Origin: Ferdinandcohnia humi_A | Lineage (GTDB): Bacteria; Bacillota; Bacilli; Bacillales; Bacillaceae_L | Length of the DNA stretch: 64,000 bases | Assembly (NCBI GenBank): GCA_047608075.1 | Contig: JBLKRX010000009.1 | Span: forward strand, 1 to 64,000 | Direction of reading: 5' to 3' | Part shown: positions 52,845-61,707 of the stretch, one piece after another | Layout: each line of letters opens with the position of its first letter | How positions within the stretch are numbered: position 1 is the stretch's first letter | The notes under the pieces: model-generated | The model's input: the letters and a program-made list of their open reading frames with translations, nothing else | The model's database searches: none | Told to the model about the DNA's origin: nothing | Made by a program: the position numbers and the translations under genes

Positions 52845-53735
52845 TCACTCAAATAGAGTTTCTGCTACATTTTTTACTGCTGCCTTTTCTCTGTCGTCAT
52901 CAAGTTTCTCAATGATTCCTCTTTCAATTGCTCGCAATGGTGGCATATATAATGCTAAGTCACAAGTGTCAATCAATGCTCTAATTGAGGCTGCTTCTTC
53001 TGATAATAAGCCACTTCGAACTTGAGTAATTAAATCAGTAGATAATGACACAAATTTATTAATCACATTCACATCTTGAAGTGATGTTTGGTTCTGTAAT
53101 ACCTCTTTTAGGGTTTCACCTTGAATATATGGTACATCAATTACAACAAAACGGTTCTTTAACGCTTCATTTAAAGGTACTGTCCCAACATAACCTTCGT
53201 TAATAGCAGCAATCACTCCAAACCCCTTTTCAGCTCTAACCACCTCTGCAGTGAATGGGTTTGTAATCATTTTTCTGTAATCTAAGACACCGTTAAGAAT
53301 TGGTAATGTCTCGGGTTTTGCCATATTAATTTCATCAATATACAGTAAGTACCCTTTTTTCATCGCATTAATGACTGGACCAGAAATAAACTCTATTTGC
53401 ATTTTGCCTTCTTGATTCTGGATAGTCTTATAGCCAAGCAATGCTTCAGCATCTAAGTCTACCGAACAGTTAATACTATACATTGGCTGTTGGAACAATG
53501 AAGAGATTGTTTCAGCAAGCTTCGTTTTTCCCGAGCCTGTTGGACCTTTTAAAAGGACGTTTTTCCCGATGCTTAACGCAATGATCGCGTCTTTAATAAT
53601 ATTTATGTCAGATGGAGTATATCCACCGCTTCCAATTAATAGTTGGTCTTCAGTAGTTTTCACTAAATTTTTCCGAGTATTTATATCATTAAGAATAGTA
53701 GATGGTAATTGTAAATCCCCTATTTGAATGGTCAT
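52845..53735 (-). CDS. MoxR-family AAA ATPase
   Basis: 296 residues. Walker A is GPTGSGKTKLAE (about residue 61), Walker B GYLLYIDEINMAKPE, sensor 1 AAINEGYVG and the arginine finger region LNEALKNRFVVIDVPY. This is the CbbQ/NorQ/MoxR clade of AAA ATPases. The downstream VWA gene is translationally coupled. Together they probably activate a metalloenzyme or envelope complex. Nearest promoter in the gap before 53760. Confidence 0.87.
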   Translation of the reverse strand: MTIQIGDLQLPSTILNDINTRKNLVKTTEDQLLIGSGGYTPSDINIIKDAIIALSIGKNVLLKGPTGSGKTKLAETISSLFQQPMYSINCSVDLDAEALLGYKTIQNQEGKMQIEFISGPVINAMKKGYLLYIDEINMAKPETLPILNGVLDYRKMITNPFTAEVVRAEKGFGVIAAINEGYVGTVPLNEALKNRFVVIDVPYIQGETLKEVLQNQTSLQDVNVINKFVSLSTDLITQVRSGLLSEEAASIRALIDTCDLALYMPPLRAIERGIIEKLDDDREKAAVKNVAETLFE

Positions 53736-53871
53736 ATAATCGAATCCTCTCTAACTTTGTATACCGCCATATTGTACCGAACTTTATAAAAGCTGGCAAA
53801 GAATTTACCTAGTTGAGCTAAAAGTCAATCTAAATATATGAATTTCTTTGCACTTATGGTATGATGAGTAC

Positions 53872-54014
53872 ATACATCCGTAAAATATAAATAAGACCGC
53901 AGATGTTGCGAGCATCTACGGCCTAGCAATAGAATGGTCCCACTATGGGGATCGGCCTAAGTCGAAAATAGACCTCACCCTGATTTTAGCGGAAAAGGGA
54001 GGTCTATTTTTTGT
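53872..54014 (+). ncRNA. Putative antitoxin RNA, antisense to the 3' end of the toxin mRNA
   Basis: An extended -10 promoter, TGGTATGAT (53857-53865), predicts a start near 53872. The RNA would carry a 5' hairpin (CCGCAGATG, loop, CATCTACGG at 53897-53921), a second GTCCC/GGGGA stem and an end at the 12-pair terminator AAAATAGACCTC with GAGGTCTATTTT, followed by T. It overlaps the toxin gene's last codons and 3' end on the other strand. The layout matches type I systems such as TxpA/RatA and BsrG/SR4. Boundaries are inferred. Confidence 0.6.
53965..54010. terminator. Bidirectional terminator shared by toxin and antitoxin RNAs
   Basis: AAAATAGACCTC at 53965-53976 pairs with GAGGTCTATTTT at 53999-54010, giving 12 pairs. 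T runs exist on both strands. It overlaps the toxin stop codon (54004-54006). Confidence 0.85.
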
Positions 54015-54090
54015 CGTTGTTAAAAGATAAAATCGTAACAACAAGAGACGCAAACGAAAGCATTAAAACCAGACTTTCAAATATCGTCAT
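54004..54090 (-). CDS. Small hydrophobic type I toxin (holin-like, Hol_Tox type)
   Basis: 28 residues: a single membrane helix starting MTIFESLVLMLSFASL and a charged end NNDKK. The pattern M-T-x-F-E-S-L-x-L-M-L-x-F, with a LSFN(N)xKK end, matches the holin-like toxins found in Bacillus. GGGGGTG gives a strong ribosome site before the ATG at 54090. The upstream CCCCATGAAAGGGG can fold and hide that site, as known for type I toxin mRNAs. Promoter with extended -10 TGTGGTATAAT at 54156-54166. Overproduction should harm the membrane. Confidence 0.8.
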   Translation of the reverse strand: MTIFESLVLMLSFASLVVTILSFNNDKK

Positions 54091-54166
54091 AGGCATCACC
54101 CCCTTTCATGGGGCTTAGCCGACCACCCTATATGGACAAACTATTGCATATTTGCATTATACCACA
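54091..54166 (-). promoter_or_regulatory. Toxin promoter and self-occluding leader
   Basis: The -10 is TATAAT (54156-54161) preceded by TG one base away; the -35 is weak. The leader of about 60 bases contains the CCCC/GGGG stem over the Shine-Dalgarno site. Confidence 0.65.
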
Positions 54167-54188
54167 AACTACCATACGAACGTATGTT

Positions 54189-55433
54189 TTATTTCAAAAA
54201 ATGATTCTTTAGACTTAGTAAGCTTTCTTGGAGATTCTTTTGAATCGCATCTTCATTCATTTTAAGATTTTCACTAACATAAGATACTAATTCATTGTCG
54301 AATGCTAAACCACTTGCATGTAGACGTTTTATATAACGCTCTGCCTCTTCAAACGTCGAAAACGCTTGATCAAGCATTTTCTTTTCATGATGAATAACCC
54401 ATTGTCCCTCTGGTTTGATAAAAATGAATGACTTCTCCCCTTTCCGATTCGTATAGAGTGTTCCGTTTTCATTTTCCTTAACATTAAATTGATTTTGAGG
54501 AGCATCGTGGCGTATTGAATATAATGGGAATGTATTTTTCACAAATAATTCAAATGCTGTATCACCTAGTGAGCATCCTGATGCCTTAGGATGTCCTCCA
54601 CCTCCGAAACGCTTTGCGAACTCAGAAACATCCACCTCATTATAAATTGTACGAAGGCCGATTTTCTTTGTTCCTACATTCAGAATGGCAATCAAATCGA
54701 GATGTGGATTTAACTTTGCTAGTGCATTTCCTAGTTCTGAAATATATTGTTCTGCATGGACAACTCCAACACAATATTCTTCTATAAAGGTTTGAACCAT
54801 TTGCCTATTTTTTGAATTTATATAACGCTCAATTTTTTTATCCTCAGTATCTAATAGAAAATCTTCAGAATCGGTTAACCTGAAAGTATCACTTTTATGT
54901 AATCTCTCCAGCATTTGCCCTTCAAATTGCTCCAGGCCAATTATAAAAAACAAATCATTCAATCGTTTTGCTTCGACCCGATTATTCGGTTCCCACTCCC
55001 ATGTGTCATAAAGACGTACAAGTTCTATAAATTCTTCTAACCCTTTATTCTTTTCAATAAGGTTGCGTTCAAGAAGAAATTCATAAAAAAGAGAAGTAGC
55101 ACATGTTTTCCTTCCATCCTCATACTCTGCTTGAACAAACCCCCACTCATACTTATTAAAGTGCATGGCCGTCTTGTGGTGGTCAACAACTTGTATGTGA
55201 TTCCCCTTTTTATAACGTTTCTCTAACTCTTTTTCAATTTTTTCATTTACGGCAAGGTCGGTTATGTAAATCGTGGATTGTTTATACTCCGGGTTCTCAA
55301 TGTATTTTTCCACGCGTTCATTCAGATTTCGATATGAGCAATAGGAGACATCAACTGAATCACCAAATGCTAATTTTGCCACAAGGCCGCAGCCTACTCC
55401 ATCTAAGTCACTATCAGAAAATAACTTTATCAT
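54189..55433 (-). CDS. nrnB: Oligoribonuclease NrnB (DHH phosphoesterase)
   Basis: 414 residues. The DHH motifs are FSDSDLDGVGC (residues 5-15), ITDLAVN, VVDHHKTAMHF and the DHHA1-type FGGGGHPKASGCSL (about 280-293). The layout matches Bacillus YngD/NrnB, which degrades short RNA oligomers from the 3' end. Single gene, start close to a GGGGAT region. The next gene upstream has its own terminator. Confidence 0.88.
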   Translation of the reverse strand: MIKLFSDSDLDGVGCGLVAKLAFGDSVDVSYCSYRNLNERVEKYIENPEYKQSTIYITDLAVNEKIEKELEKRYKKGNHIQVVDHHKTAMHFNKYEWGFVQAEYEDGRKTCATSLFYEFLLERNLIEKNKGLEEFIELVRLYDTWEWEPNNRVEAKRLNDLFFIIGLEQFEGQMLERLHKSDTFRLTDSEDFLLDTEDKKIERYINSKNRQMVQTFIEEYCVGVVHAEQYISELGNALAKLNPHLDLIAILNVGTKKIGLRTIYNEVDVSEFAKRFGGGGHPKASGCSLGDTAFELFVKNTFPLYSIRHDAPQNQFNVKENENGTLYTNRKGEKSFIFIKPEGQWVIHHEKKMLDQAFSTFEEAERYIKRLHASGLAFDNELVSYVSENLKMNEDAIQKNLQESLLSLKNHFLK

Positions 55434-55556
55434 GTGTCTTTATCCCCTTTCACTCCTAGTTTCGATAATTGAATCATATTTCATACTGTCTTTTCAAATA
55501 AACAGTACCTCGAATCATTATAACAGTCTTTTTATAGAAATTTGTAGAAAAAGAAA

Positions 55557-55576
55557 AACTCGACGATTGCCGAGTT
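55557..55576 (-). terminator. Terminator of the MFS gene
   Basis: AACTCG and CGAGTT pair around eight bases; TTTTCTTTTTC follows on the minus strand. Confidence 0.75.
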
Positions 55577-55606
55577 CAAATTTATCGATCTTCAATTAAC
55601 TATGAT

Positions 55607-56827
55607 TTAAGCTTCGTGATTTATAGTAGGATTTTCCAGTATATGTTTAGATTTAATATGTTTAAGATAATAAATAACGACTAATAACAAGGAGATTACC
55701 CCAAATATGAGGGCCATTTTTTGTAGCCCAACTGTGTCAAGTAACAGGCCAGTTCCAAGTAATACTACCTGAAACATCACTCGATCTAGCATATTGCGAA
55801 ATGAGAAAAATCGTCCATGGTACTCTCTAGGCACCTTTGTTTGAAAAATTGTAGACGCGATTGGGAAAAAGAACCCTAAACATAACCCAAAGAATCCAAA
55901 AGTAAGTAATGACATTATTCTAATATCTGAAAAATATAAAAGTAATTGAGAAATCGCAATTCCAAATGTAAACAAGAACATAAGGTTAACTTGATTTCTT
56001 CCTTCAGTTATTCGTTTTACAATGAATGCTCCAGTCATAAAACATATACCTTCCGCTGCATATAGTAAACCTTTAATTGTCGAATCATCCTGAAGCTCAC
56101 TTATATTAATAACCATCAAATTAAAGCCACCTATAAATAACGTTGGGACAATCGTTAAAATTAACACCGTAATGACAATTGGTAAGCCTCTTAGAACCGG
56201 AATAATTTCTTTAAAGCCACCCGATTTTCTTTTTGCACCTATATTCGTTGAAGGTAGGCTAGCAACCTCTTCATCGATTTTCAATAGAAAAGTGGATACC
56301 ATGAGAAATGCATAAGCAATCATGGATGAAATATATAAGGAATATAAACTCATTACTACAAGCATTGCACCTGCTAATGCTGTTCCCAAAACCCTTGCAA
56401 TGGTTCCAACATTCATGTGGACACCGTTCATCTGCATTAAGTCCTTTTCCTTAACAACGATTGGAATTAATGATTGTAGGGCTGGGAAATAAAATGCAGC
56501 TGAAATTTGTAGACAAACCATAAAGAGTACCATCCACCAAATTGAACCGAATTCTATTGCCAAAAACATAAAACAAACACTAACAAGTCTACCAAAGCTT
56601 GCGTAAAGCAAAACTGTTTTTTTCTTATAGGTATCTATAACTCTTCCGGCAAGAGGTCCCATCAAAACTCCTGCTAAGAGTCCGGCAAATAAGATAAGTG
56701 ATTTGTGAAAATCTGATGGTACATATTGTTGCATAAACTCTAAATTTCCTATAATACCAGTCCAAAGACCTAACCCTGCAATAAATTCCCCGCTTAAAAT
56801 AATCCATACATTCCTATTTTTCCACAT
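55607..56827 (-). CDS. MFS transporter, YfiS/EntS-like
   Basis: 406 residues with 12 membrane helices. The motif-A region is GPLAGRVIDTYKKKTVLL. It opens MWKNRNVWIILSGEFIAGLGLWTG, typical of the MFS_3 branch, which includes siderophore and macrolide exporters. The conserved stretch NGVHMNVGTIARVLGTALAG is characteristic. Substrate unknown. Divergent from the MATE gene. Confidence 0.82.
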   Translation of the reverse strand: MWKNRNVWIILSGEFIAGLGLWTGIIGNLEFMQQYVPSDFHKSLILFAGLLAGVLMGPLAGRVIDTYKKKTVLLYASFGRLVSVCFMFLAIEFGSIWWMVLFMVCLQISAAFYFPALQSLIPIVVKEKDLMQMNGVHMNVGTIARVLGTALAGAMLVVMSLYSLYISSMIAYAFLMVSTFLLKIDEEVASLPSTNIGAKRKSGGFKEIIPVLRGLPIVITVLILTIVPTLFIGGFNLMVINISELQDDSTIKGLLYAAEGICFMTGAFIVKRITEGRNQVNLMFLFTFGIAISQLLLYFSDIRIMSLLTFGFFGLCLGFFFPIASTIFQTKVPREYHGRFFSFRNMLDRVMFQVVLLGTGLLLDTVGLQKMALIFGVISLLLVVIYYLKHIKSKHILENPTINHEA

Positions 56828-56987
56828 CGTATTTTCCTCGTTCCCATAATAAAAAACCTTTTATACCAACTAACATCTTATCAGTTATTATGATAATTCG
56901 CCATACGAAATAAAAATTTTATAATTACTTATTTGTATTTATGATATAATCCATTAATCAACTAAAAGAATGCTGAAGGTAAATTAT

Positions 56988-58349
56988 ATGGAACAAACAT
57001 TTACATGGAAACAAAAAAATAAGCTATTCATGGGCATCGTACTCCCTATCTTGATTACACAGGTCGGACTTTATTTAATGAATTTTGTAGATACTGTGAT
57101 GTCTGGGCGTGCCGGTGCTAATGACCTTGCAGGTGTAGCAATTGGTTCAAGCCTATGGGTCCCTGTTTACACAGGATTAAGTGGAATCTTAGTATCGATA
57201 ACTCCCATAATCGCACAATATATAGGAGCAAAACAAAACAAGAAAGTTCCCTTTGCCGTGATGCAAGGTGTTTATCTGTCGATCGTTTTATCATTGTTTA
57301 TTTTTATTGTAGGTGCCTTTACAGTAGATCTGGTTTTACAAAAAATGAACCTGGAGACCGAGGTTCGAACAATTGCTAAGGACTATCTAATTGGACTTTC
57401 TTATGGAATCATCCCGTTATTTGTTTATTCCGTTTTACGTTCCTTTATTGATGCGCTTGGTCATACAAGAGTCTCTATGGTTATCACTCTATTATCGTTA
57501 CCTATCAATATAGTGTTTAATTACCTACTTATCTTCGGAAAGGCTGGCTTTCCGAGACTAGGTGGAGCTGGAGCAGGATATGCAACTGCTATAACCTACT
57601 GGATTATTGTTGGTATAGCCATACTCATTATTTTAACTAAGGTCCCTTTTGTGGAATATAAAGTTTTCCGCCATTTTTATTCGATTTCTTTATCAAACTG
57701 GGGAAGCATTTTAAAACTCGGATTACCAATTGGGTTTGCTATATTCTTTGAAACAAGTATTTTTTCTGCAGTAACTCTATTGATGAGCTCATTTAGTACT
57801 ATTACGATTGCTGCACATCAGGTTGCTATAAATTTTGGAAGTCTTTTGTATATGATACCATTAAGTATTTCAATGGCCCTTACAATTGTAGTTGGATTCG
57901 AAGTAGGTGCCAAGCGAAATCCAGATGCTAGGCAATATACCAAACTTGGAATCGGATATGCATTGCTAATGGCAATTGTAAGTGCAGCAATTATCTACTT
58001 TTTTCAGGAACCAATCGCGAAAATATACTCGACTAATCCTGATGTCATTGAGCTAACCAGTCAATTTCTGATATATGCGATATTCTTTCAGCTCTCTGAT
58101 GCAATTGCTGCACCTATTCAAGGTGCTCTTAGAGGATATAAAGATGTGAATATAACCTTTATCATGACACTCATTTCATATTGGGTGATTGGTCTACCAT
58201 TGGGGTATGTACTTGCTAATTATACCGAACTCGCTGCCTTCGGGTACTGGATTGGATTAATTGCAGGTCTCGCTGCCGGTGCCATTACATTAACTTGGCG
58301 TCTACTTATAGTTCAAAGGAAGTCTTCAGCTGTAAATGAAACTCTATAA
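56988..58349 (+). CDS. MATE-family efflux transporter
   Basis: 453 residues from the ATG at 56988 with AAGGT upstream; an ATG six codons before overlaps that site. Twelve membrane helices in two similar halves. LPILITQVGLYLMNFVDTVMSGRAG is the MATE signature of the first helices, and the second half has AAHQVAINFGSLLYMIPLSIS. It exports cationic drugs with Na or H. Length matches NorM/MepA-type pumps. A strong terminator follows. Confidence 0.9.
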   Translation: MEQTFTWKQKNKLFMGIVLPILITQVGLYLMNFVDTVMSGRAGANDLAGVAIGSSLWVPVYTGLSGILVSITPIIAQYIGAKQNKKVPFAVMQGVYLSIVLSLFIFIVGAFTVDLVLQKMNLETEVRTIAKDYLIGLSYGIIPLFVYSVLRSFIDALGHTRVSMVITLLSLPINIVFNYLLIFGKAGFPRLGGAGAGYATAITYWIIVGIAILIILTKVPFVEYKVFRHFYSISLSNWGSILKLGLPIGFAIFFETSIFSAVTLLMSSFSTITIAAHQVAINFGSLLYMIPLSISMALTIVVGFEVGAKRNPDARQYTKLGIGYALLMAIVSAAIIYFFQEPIAKIYSTNPDVIELTSQFLIYAIFFQLSDAIAAPIQGALRGYKDVNITFIMTLISYWVIGLPLGYVLANYTELAAFGYWIGLIAGLAAGAITLTWRLLIVQRKSSAVNETL

Positions 58350-58356
58350 AGAAGTT

Positions 58357-58400
58357 AAAAATGGCAACGAAAAAACTAAATTGTTTTTCGTTGCCATTTT
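58357..58400 (+). terminator. Terminator of the MATE gene
   Basis: AAAATGGCAACGAAAAA and TTTTTCGTTGCCATTTT pair perfectly (17 pairs) around ten bases, followed by CTTTG. Confidence 0.88.
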
Positions 58401-58575
58401 CTTTGTTGGAGTTTATGGGGCAAAGTCAAATCAGCTTTCTCGGGCTAGTTATTTTTATCTAAAATGGAACAAATGAACCGCAAATTGACCATTTTATTCG
58501 ATTTTTAGCTCCAGGTTGGTAATTATGGTATTTTACATACTTAATAACTACTTTGATTCGTTCTCAATATTTGTT

Positions 58576-58695
58576 TTATGTTTACATTTTGTTTTCTATG
58601 GTCGTTATTTTAATTCTATAGTCGATATTTGCTTTCTATGGCTTTTATTTGGATTCTATGGTCGTTATTAACTATCTATGGTTTTTAGCAGTCCA
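58576..58695. repeat. 20-bp tandem repeat, locus 2
   Basis: Units related to YTATGGTCGTTATTT start at 58576 (degenerate), 58596, 58616, 58636, 58656 and 58676, an exact 20-base period. It is the same family as 42411-42490. The array lies between the convergent MATE and nfo genes. No open frame crosses it. Confidence 0.8.
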
Positions 58696-58727
58696 TACAG
58701 ATAAAAATCAATACAACTTCGTTATCC

Positions 58728-59558
58728 CTACGACATCAATTCATTCACGTAACGTATTTCGTCTTCATGAGAAAAGGCACTAGAAGTAGGTGTTTCAAGT
58801 ATTAATGGTAGCCCGCTCACAACAGTGCTTGAAAGTAACTCTTTCATTTGCTCAACCTTAATGTGACCATTGTGAATGTTTGCGTGGCGGTCTTTCATTG
58901 ACCTTGTTGGATACATCGAATTATTTAGATGAACAGCATGAAGATGCTCAAAATAGCCCAATTCTATTCCTTTTGATTCTACTTCATTCCAATTCTCTCC
59001 GTTCCATACACCACTTGCGAAAACATGACAGGTATCCAGGCAGAAGCCTATTTTCTCAGAATACTCAGTAAGCTGTCTGACTTGGACAAGTTCTTCGATT
59101 GTTGTACCAGTTGGCCCGCCCTTTCCTGCGTTATTCTCTAATAACAGCAAGGATTCACCTTTCCACCTTGACAGGATATCATTTAGTGTTTCAATCATTC
59201 TTTTGTACCCTTCTAATGGATCATTCGCATTTTTTAAAACACCAAAATGAACGACAACTCCAATTGAACCACATTCATTTGCAATTTCAAGATCATTTAA
59301 TACTGAATCAATAACGAGCCCAATAAGGTCTTTTTCAGCAACAAGGTTTGTTGGGTATGGGGTATGAGCAATTGTCAGAATATCATGGTTTCTGCAATAT
59401 TCGGCGCATTGTTTGGCATCTTCCTTGTCAAAATCTTTTACAGATAGACTTCGTGGATTCTTTGGGAAGTATTGAAATGCTGTTGCACCGATTTTATGTG
59501 CGTGCTGGGCAGCACCTAAATAACCGTTCCGAATGCTAATATGACTTCCAAATCTCAT
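58728..59558 (-). CDS. nfo: Deoxyribonuclease IV (AP endonuclease, Nfo)
   Basis: 276-residue TIM-barrel endonuclease IV. Start MRFGSHISIRNGYLGAAQ, then HTPYPTNLV, ENNAGKGGPTG, CLDTCHVFASG, HLNNSM, RHANIHNGHI and ILETPT all match the trinuclear zinc site of the family. It incises 5' to abasic sites in DNA. Slightly shorter than typical Nfo (about 285-297). Monocistronic. The window also has the other AP-endonuclease family, exoA. Confidence 0.92.
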   Translation of the reverse strand: MRFGSHISIRNGYLGAAQHAHKIGATAFQYFPKNPRSLSVKDFDKEDAKQCAEYCRNHDILTIAHTPYPTNLVAEKDLIGLVIDSVLNDLEIANECGSIGVVVHFGVLKNANDPLEGYKRMIETLNDILSRWKGESLLLLENNAGKGGPTGTTIEELVQVRQLTEYSEKIGFCLDTCHVFASGVWNGENWNEVESKGIELGYFEHLHAVHLNNSMYPTRSMKDRHANIHNGHIKVEQMKELLSSTVVSGLPLILETPTSSAFSHEDEIRYVNELMS

Positions 59559-59657
59559 TATGTTTTCTCCCTATTTATATATACCCTTAGATTAATCATT
59601 TACAAAAGAACTATTCAAAGAGTTATTTCTGGACATACTATTCTTGAGGTGACAAAA

Positions 59658-59804
59658 ATGGGAAACTTTTCAAACAAAAAAGACGAATTGAACTCTGTTC
59701 AAAATAAATCGATGAAAGAACTTGAAGAGGAAATGGGGTTATACTTTCTAAACTCTAAAAACCAAGACAAAATAAGCACACTTTCTGATGAGGAAGAATT
59801 TTAA
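59658..59804 (+). CDS. 48-residue hydrophilic protein, function unknown
   Basis: ATG at 59658 follows GAGGTG by about 6 bases. The product MGNFSNKKDELNSVQNK continues with KSMKELEEEMG and ends SDEEEF, very acidic and without a membrane segment. Composition fits small sporulation-linked proteins, but no family is recognised. Terminator directly downstream. Confidence 0.55.
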   Translation: MGNFSNKKDELNSVQNKSMKELEEEMGLYFLNSKNQDKISTLSDEEEF

Positions 59805-59818
59805 TTGATTAATAAAAA

Positions 59819-59838
59819 GAGCGAGAAAAAACTCGCTC
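59819..59838. terminator. Convergent terminator between two small genes
   Basis: GAGCGAG and CTCGCTC pair perfectly around AAAAAA. A-rich sequence on the left gives the minus-strand T run. Confidence 0.75.
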
Positions 59839-59857
59839 CTTGGCTCATTCTACTATT

Positions 59858-60043
59858 CTAATTGAAATATGACAAAAGACTTGCTGCTCTCCAAACGATA
59901 ACAAATGAACATAAGCTTATACAGGTTGCACTAACTATTTTAGACCATTTTTTGTGAGTTCCTTTAAATACAGAGAAGGCAAAAGAAAAGCCAACTACCA
60001 AAAATAATATTACTGAAATCTCCATATAAACATTCATCTCCAT
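59858..60043 (-). CDS. Small two-helix membrane protein, function unknown
   Basis: 61 residues with two hydrophobic helices (about 6-26 and 38-57) and a basic loop (KGTHKKWSK) between. AAAGGGG about 8 bases before the ATG supports the start. No family recognised. Confidence 0.55.
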   Translation of the reverse strand: MEMNVYMEISVILFLVVGFSFAFSVFKGTHKKWSKIVSATCISLCSFVIVWRAASLLSYFN

Positions 60044-60172
60044 AAAAATACCCCTTTCATTACTGGTAGATGAGATATTTTAATGAGCCATTTTATATTT
60101 AGAAATTATAAAGGAATCACAGTAGTTGTACAACATTATATTTACCTATTTGTAATATTTTTCAAATTACGT

Positions 60173-60457
60173 TCACAAATTATTTACTTTTTCCATTTCT
60201 TCAATATAAATTTGAAGTAAGTTTTGTTTATCATCATCTGATAAAGCTGACTCTACAATCCTTTTGCTCGCTATATAAAACTTTTCAAATCGATTTTTTC
60301 GAACACGCGGATGTGTCATTTCATCAAGAATATCCTTTTTAACCGTTGCACGTAGGATTTCTTCACTTTTTTCAGACTCCTCACGTAGATTTCGATTATT
60401 CCATAAAGATTGATAAACATCCAAAAGTAATGAGTAATTGGTAGGATTTTTATCCAT
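60173..60457 (-). CDS. Hypothetical protein downstream of bshB2
   Basis: 94 residues from the ATG at 60457 (AAAGGAG about 11 bases upstream, over the bshB2 end). Helical, charged, begins MDKNPTNYSLLLDVYQSLW. It lies 23 bases after bshB2 and is probably co-transcribed with it. No known motif or family. Confidence 0.6.
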   Translation of the reverse strand: MDKNPTNYSLLLDVYQSLWNNRNLREESEKSEEILRATVKKDILDEMTHPRVRKNRFEKFYIASKRIVESALSDDDKQNLLQIYIEEMEKVNNL

Positions 60458-60479
60458 ATTACGAAATGACTCCTTTTTA

Positions 60480-61145
60480 TTAATTGTCAAAGTGATATGT
60501 CCAATAGATTTCTTTCCGAATCCATCCCATAACCTCTTCGTCCTGAGCCGCAATTTTATCTGATAACCGTTTCATCATTGCTTCTGTTTGCGAACGATGC
60601 GCTCTAAGCGTTGCAAGCTTAATCTCCTCAGCTTCTGTCACATCAATTTCGACATCATGTTCACCAATTTTCTCTACTCGATCATGTGTAATTGCTTTGC
60701 AGTATACGGTTGGTCTTTGTTCCTTTGGGAACCGCGCAACTGCCCGAATTGTCGCTTCACCAGTAGCATCATGGTCCGGATGAACACCGTGACCAGGGTA
60801 AAAAGTAATTACAAGAGAAGGGTTTACTTCTTTAATAATCTCCTCAATCTTGTCGGCAATTAACTCTGGATCTTCAAATTCCAACGTTTTATCACGGTAT
60901 CCCAACATACGTAAATCTTCAATACCCATAGCTTTACAAGCCTCTTTAAGCTCCTTTTTCCTGACCTCAGGAAGAGTTTCTCGATTTGCAAAAAAGGGAT
61001 TTCCAAGATTTCTCCCCATTTCACCAAGAGTCAAACAAGCATACGTAACAGGGACCCCTTTTTTTGTATTCAAACCAATTAGCCCTGACACTCCAAATGC
61101 TTCATCATCTGGATGTGGAAACACAATTAATATATGACGTTCCAT
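60480..61145 (-). CDS. bshB2: Bacillithiol biosynthesis deacetylase BshB2
   Basis: 221 residues of the PIG-L/LmbE deacetylase family. Metal ligands lie in FPHPDDEAFGV (residues 9-19) and GHGVHPDHDATG (about 113-124). MGRNLGNPFFANRETLPEVR is typical of BshB2 (YojG). It removes acetate from N-acetylglucosaminyl-malate in bacillithiol synthesis. The yojF-type gene precedes it by 43 bases, as in Bacillus yojF-yojG. A small helical gene follows. Confidence 0.92.
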   Translation of the reverse strand: MERHILIVFPHPDDEAFGVSGLIGLNTKKGVPVTYACLTLGEMGRNLGNPFFANRETLPEVRKKELKEACKAMGIEDLRMLGYRDKTLEFEDPELIADKIEEIIKEVNPSLVITFYPGHGVHPDHDATGEATIRAVARFPKEQRPTVYCKAITHDRVEKIGEHDVEIDVTEAEEIKLATLRAHRSQTEAMMKRLSDKIAAQDEEVMGWIRKEIYWTYHFDN

Positions 61146-61188
61146 TTTACTACTCCTTTTGCCTTTATTTAAGTTATTTTTTATTAAA

Positions 61189-61533
61189 CTAAAAAGGTGT
61201 TGTACTTAATTGGAATGCTACAGCCAATCTACCCTCTTCATCAAGTCCAGCTAACAGTAAACGGCCTTTTTCATCTAGTTCCCAATCTGTTAGCCCTTCT
61301 GCGTACACCCAGCCATGTTCTAACTTAAGTCCTACACGAAATGTATCTTCACCTGTAATTTTTCCATGACTATATGTGATAAGACTATTTCTTATATATG
61401 CACCAGCTGATGTTTTCCTAGTTCCCGAATGGACTGCGTATGCTCCATTTGTTGTTTCAAGATGTATAAAGACACTTTTATTAGCTAGACGGTCAAGCTC
61501 TGCTTGAACTTCTTGTTTACTAATCGATTTCAC
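61189..61533 (-). CDS. yojF: YojF-family (DUF1806) protein
   Basis: 114 residues. LETTNGAYAVHSG, YIRNSLITYSHGKITG and the sequence of short strands match DUF1806, a family conserved beside bshB2. Its role is not defined; the conserved neighbourhood suggests a link to bacillithiol synthesis or regulation. First gene of the operon. Confidence 0.82.
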   Translation of the reverse strand: MKSISKQEVQAELDRLANKSVFIHLETTNGAYAVHSGTRKTSAGAYIRNSLITYSHGKITGEDTFRVGLKLEHGWVYAEGLTDWELDEKGRLLLAGLDEEGRLAVAFQLSTTPF

Positions 61534-61707
61534 TGAGAATCCCCCAAACCAAATAATTAATGTTATACTACTTAAGTATTTTCGATTTTATCAATAAAAT
61601 TCCAATAATGCGAACGATACGAATTATACATTTGTAAAATTAGTAAATTTTGTATGTAACGATTTGTTATGGGTTATATTACAAATAACAAAAGGTGGTG
61701 AAGTAGT

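Noticed and set aside
53872..54014. Transfer-messenger or other known housekeeping RNA
   Set aside because: Too short, and its terminator overlaps the toxin gene, which fits an antitoxin better.
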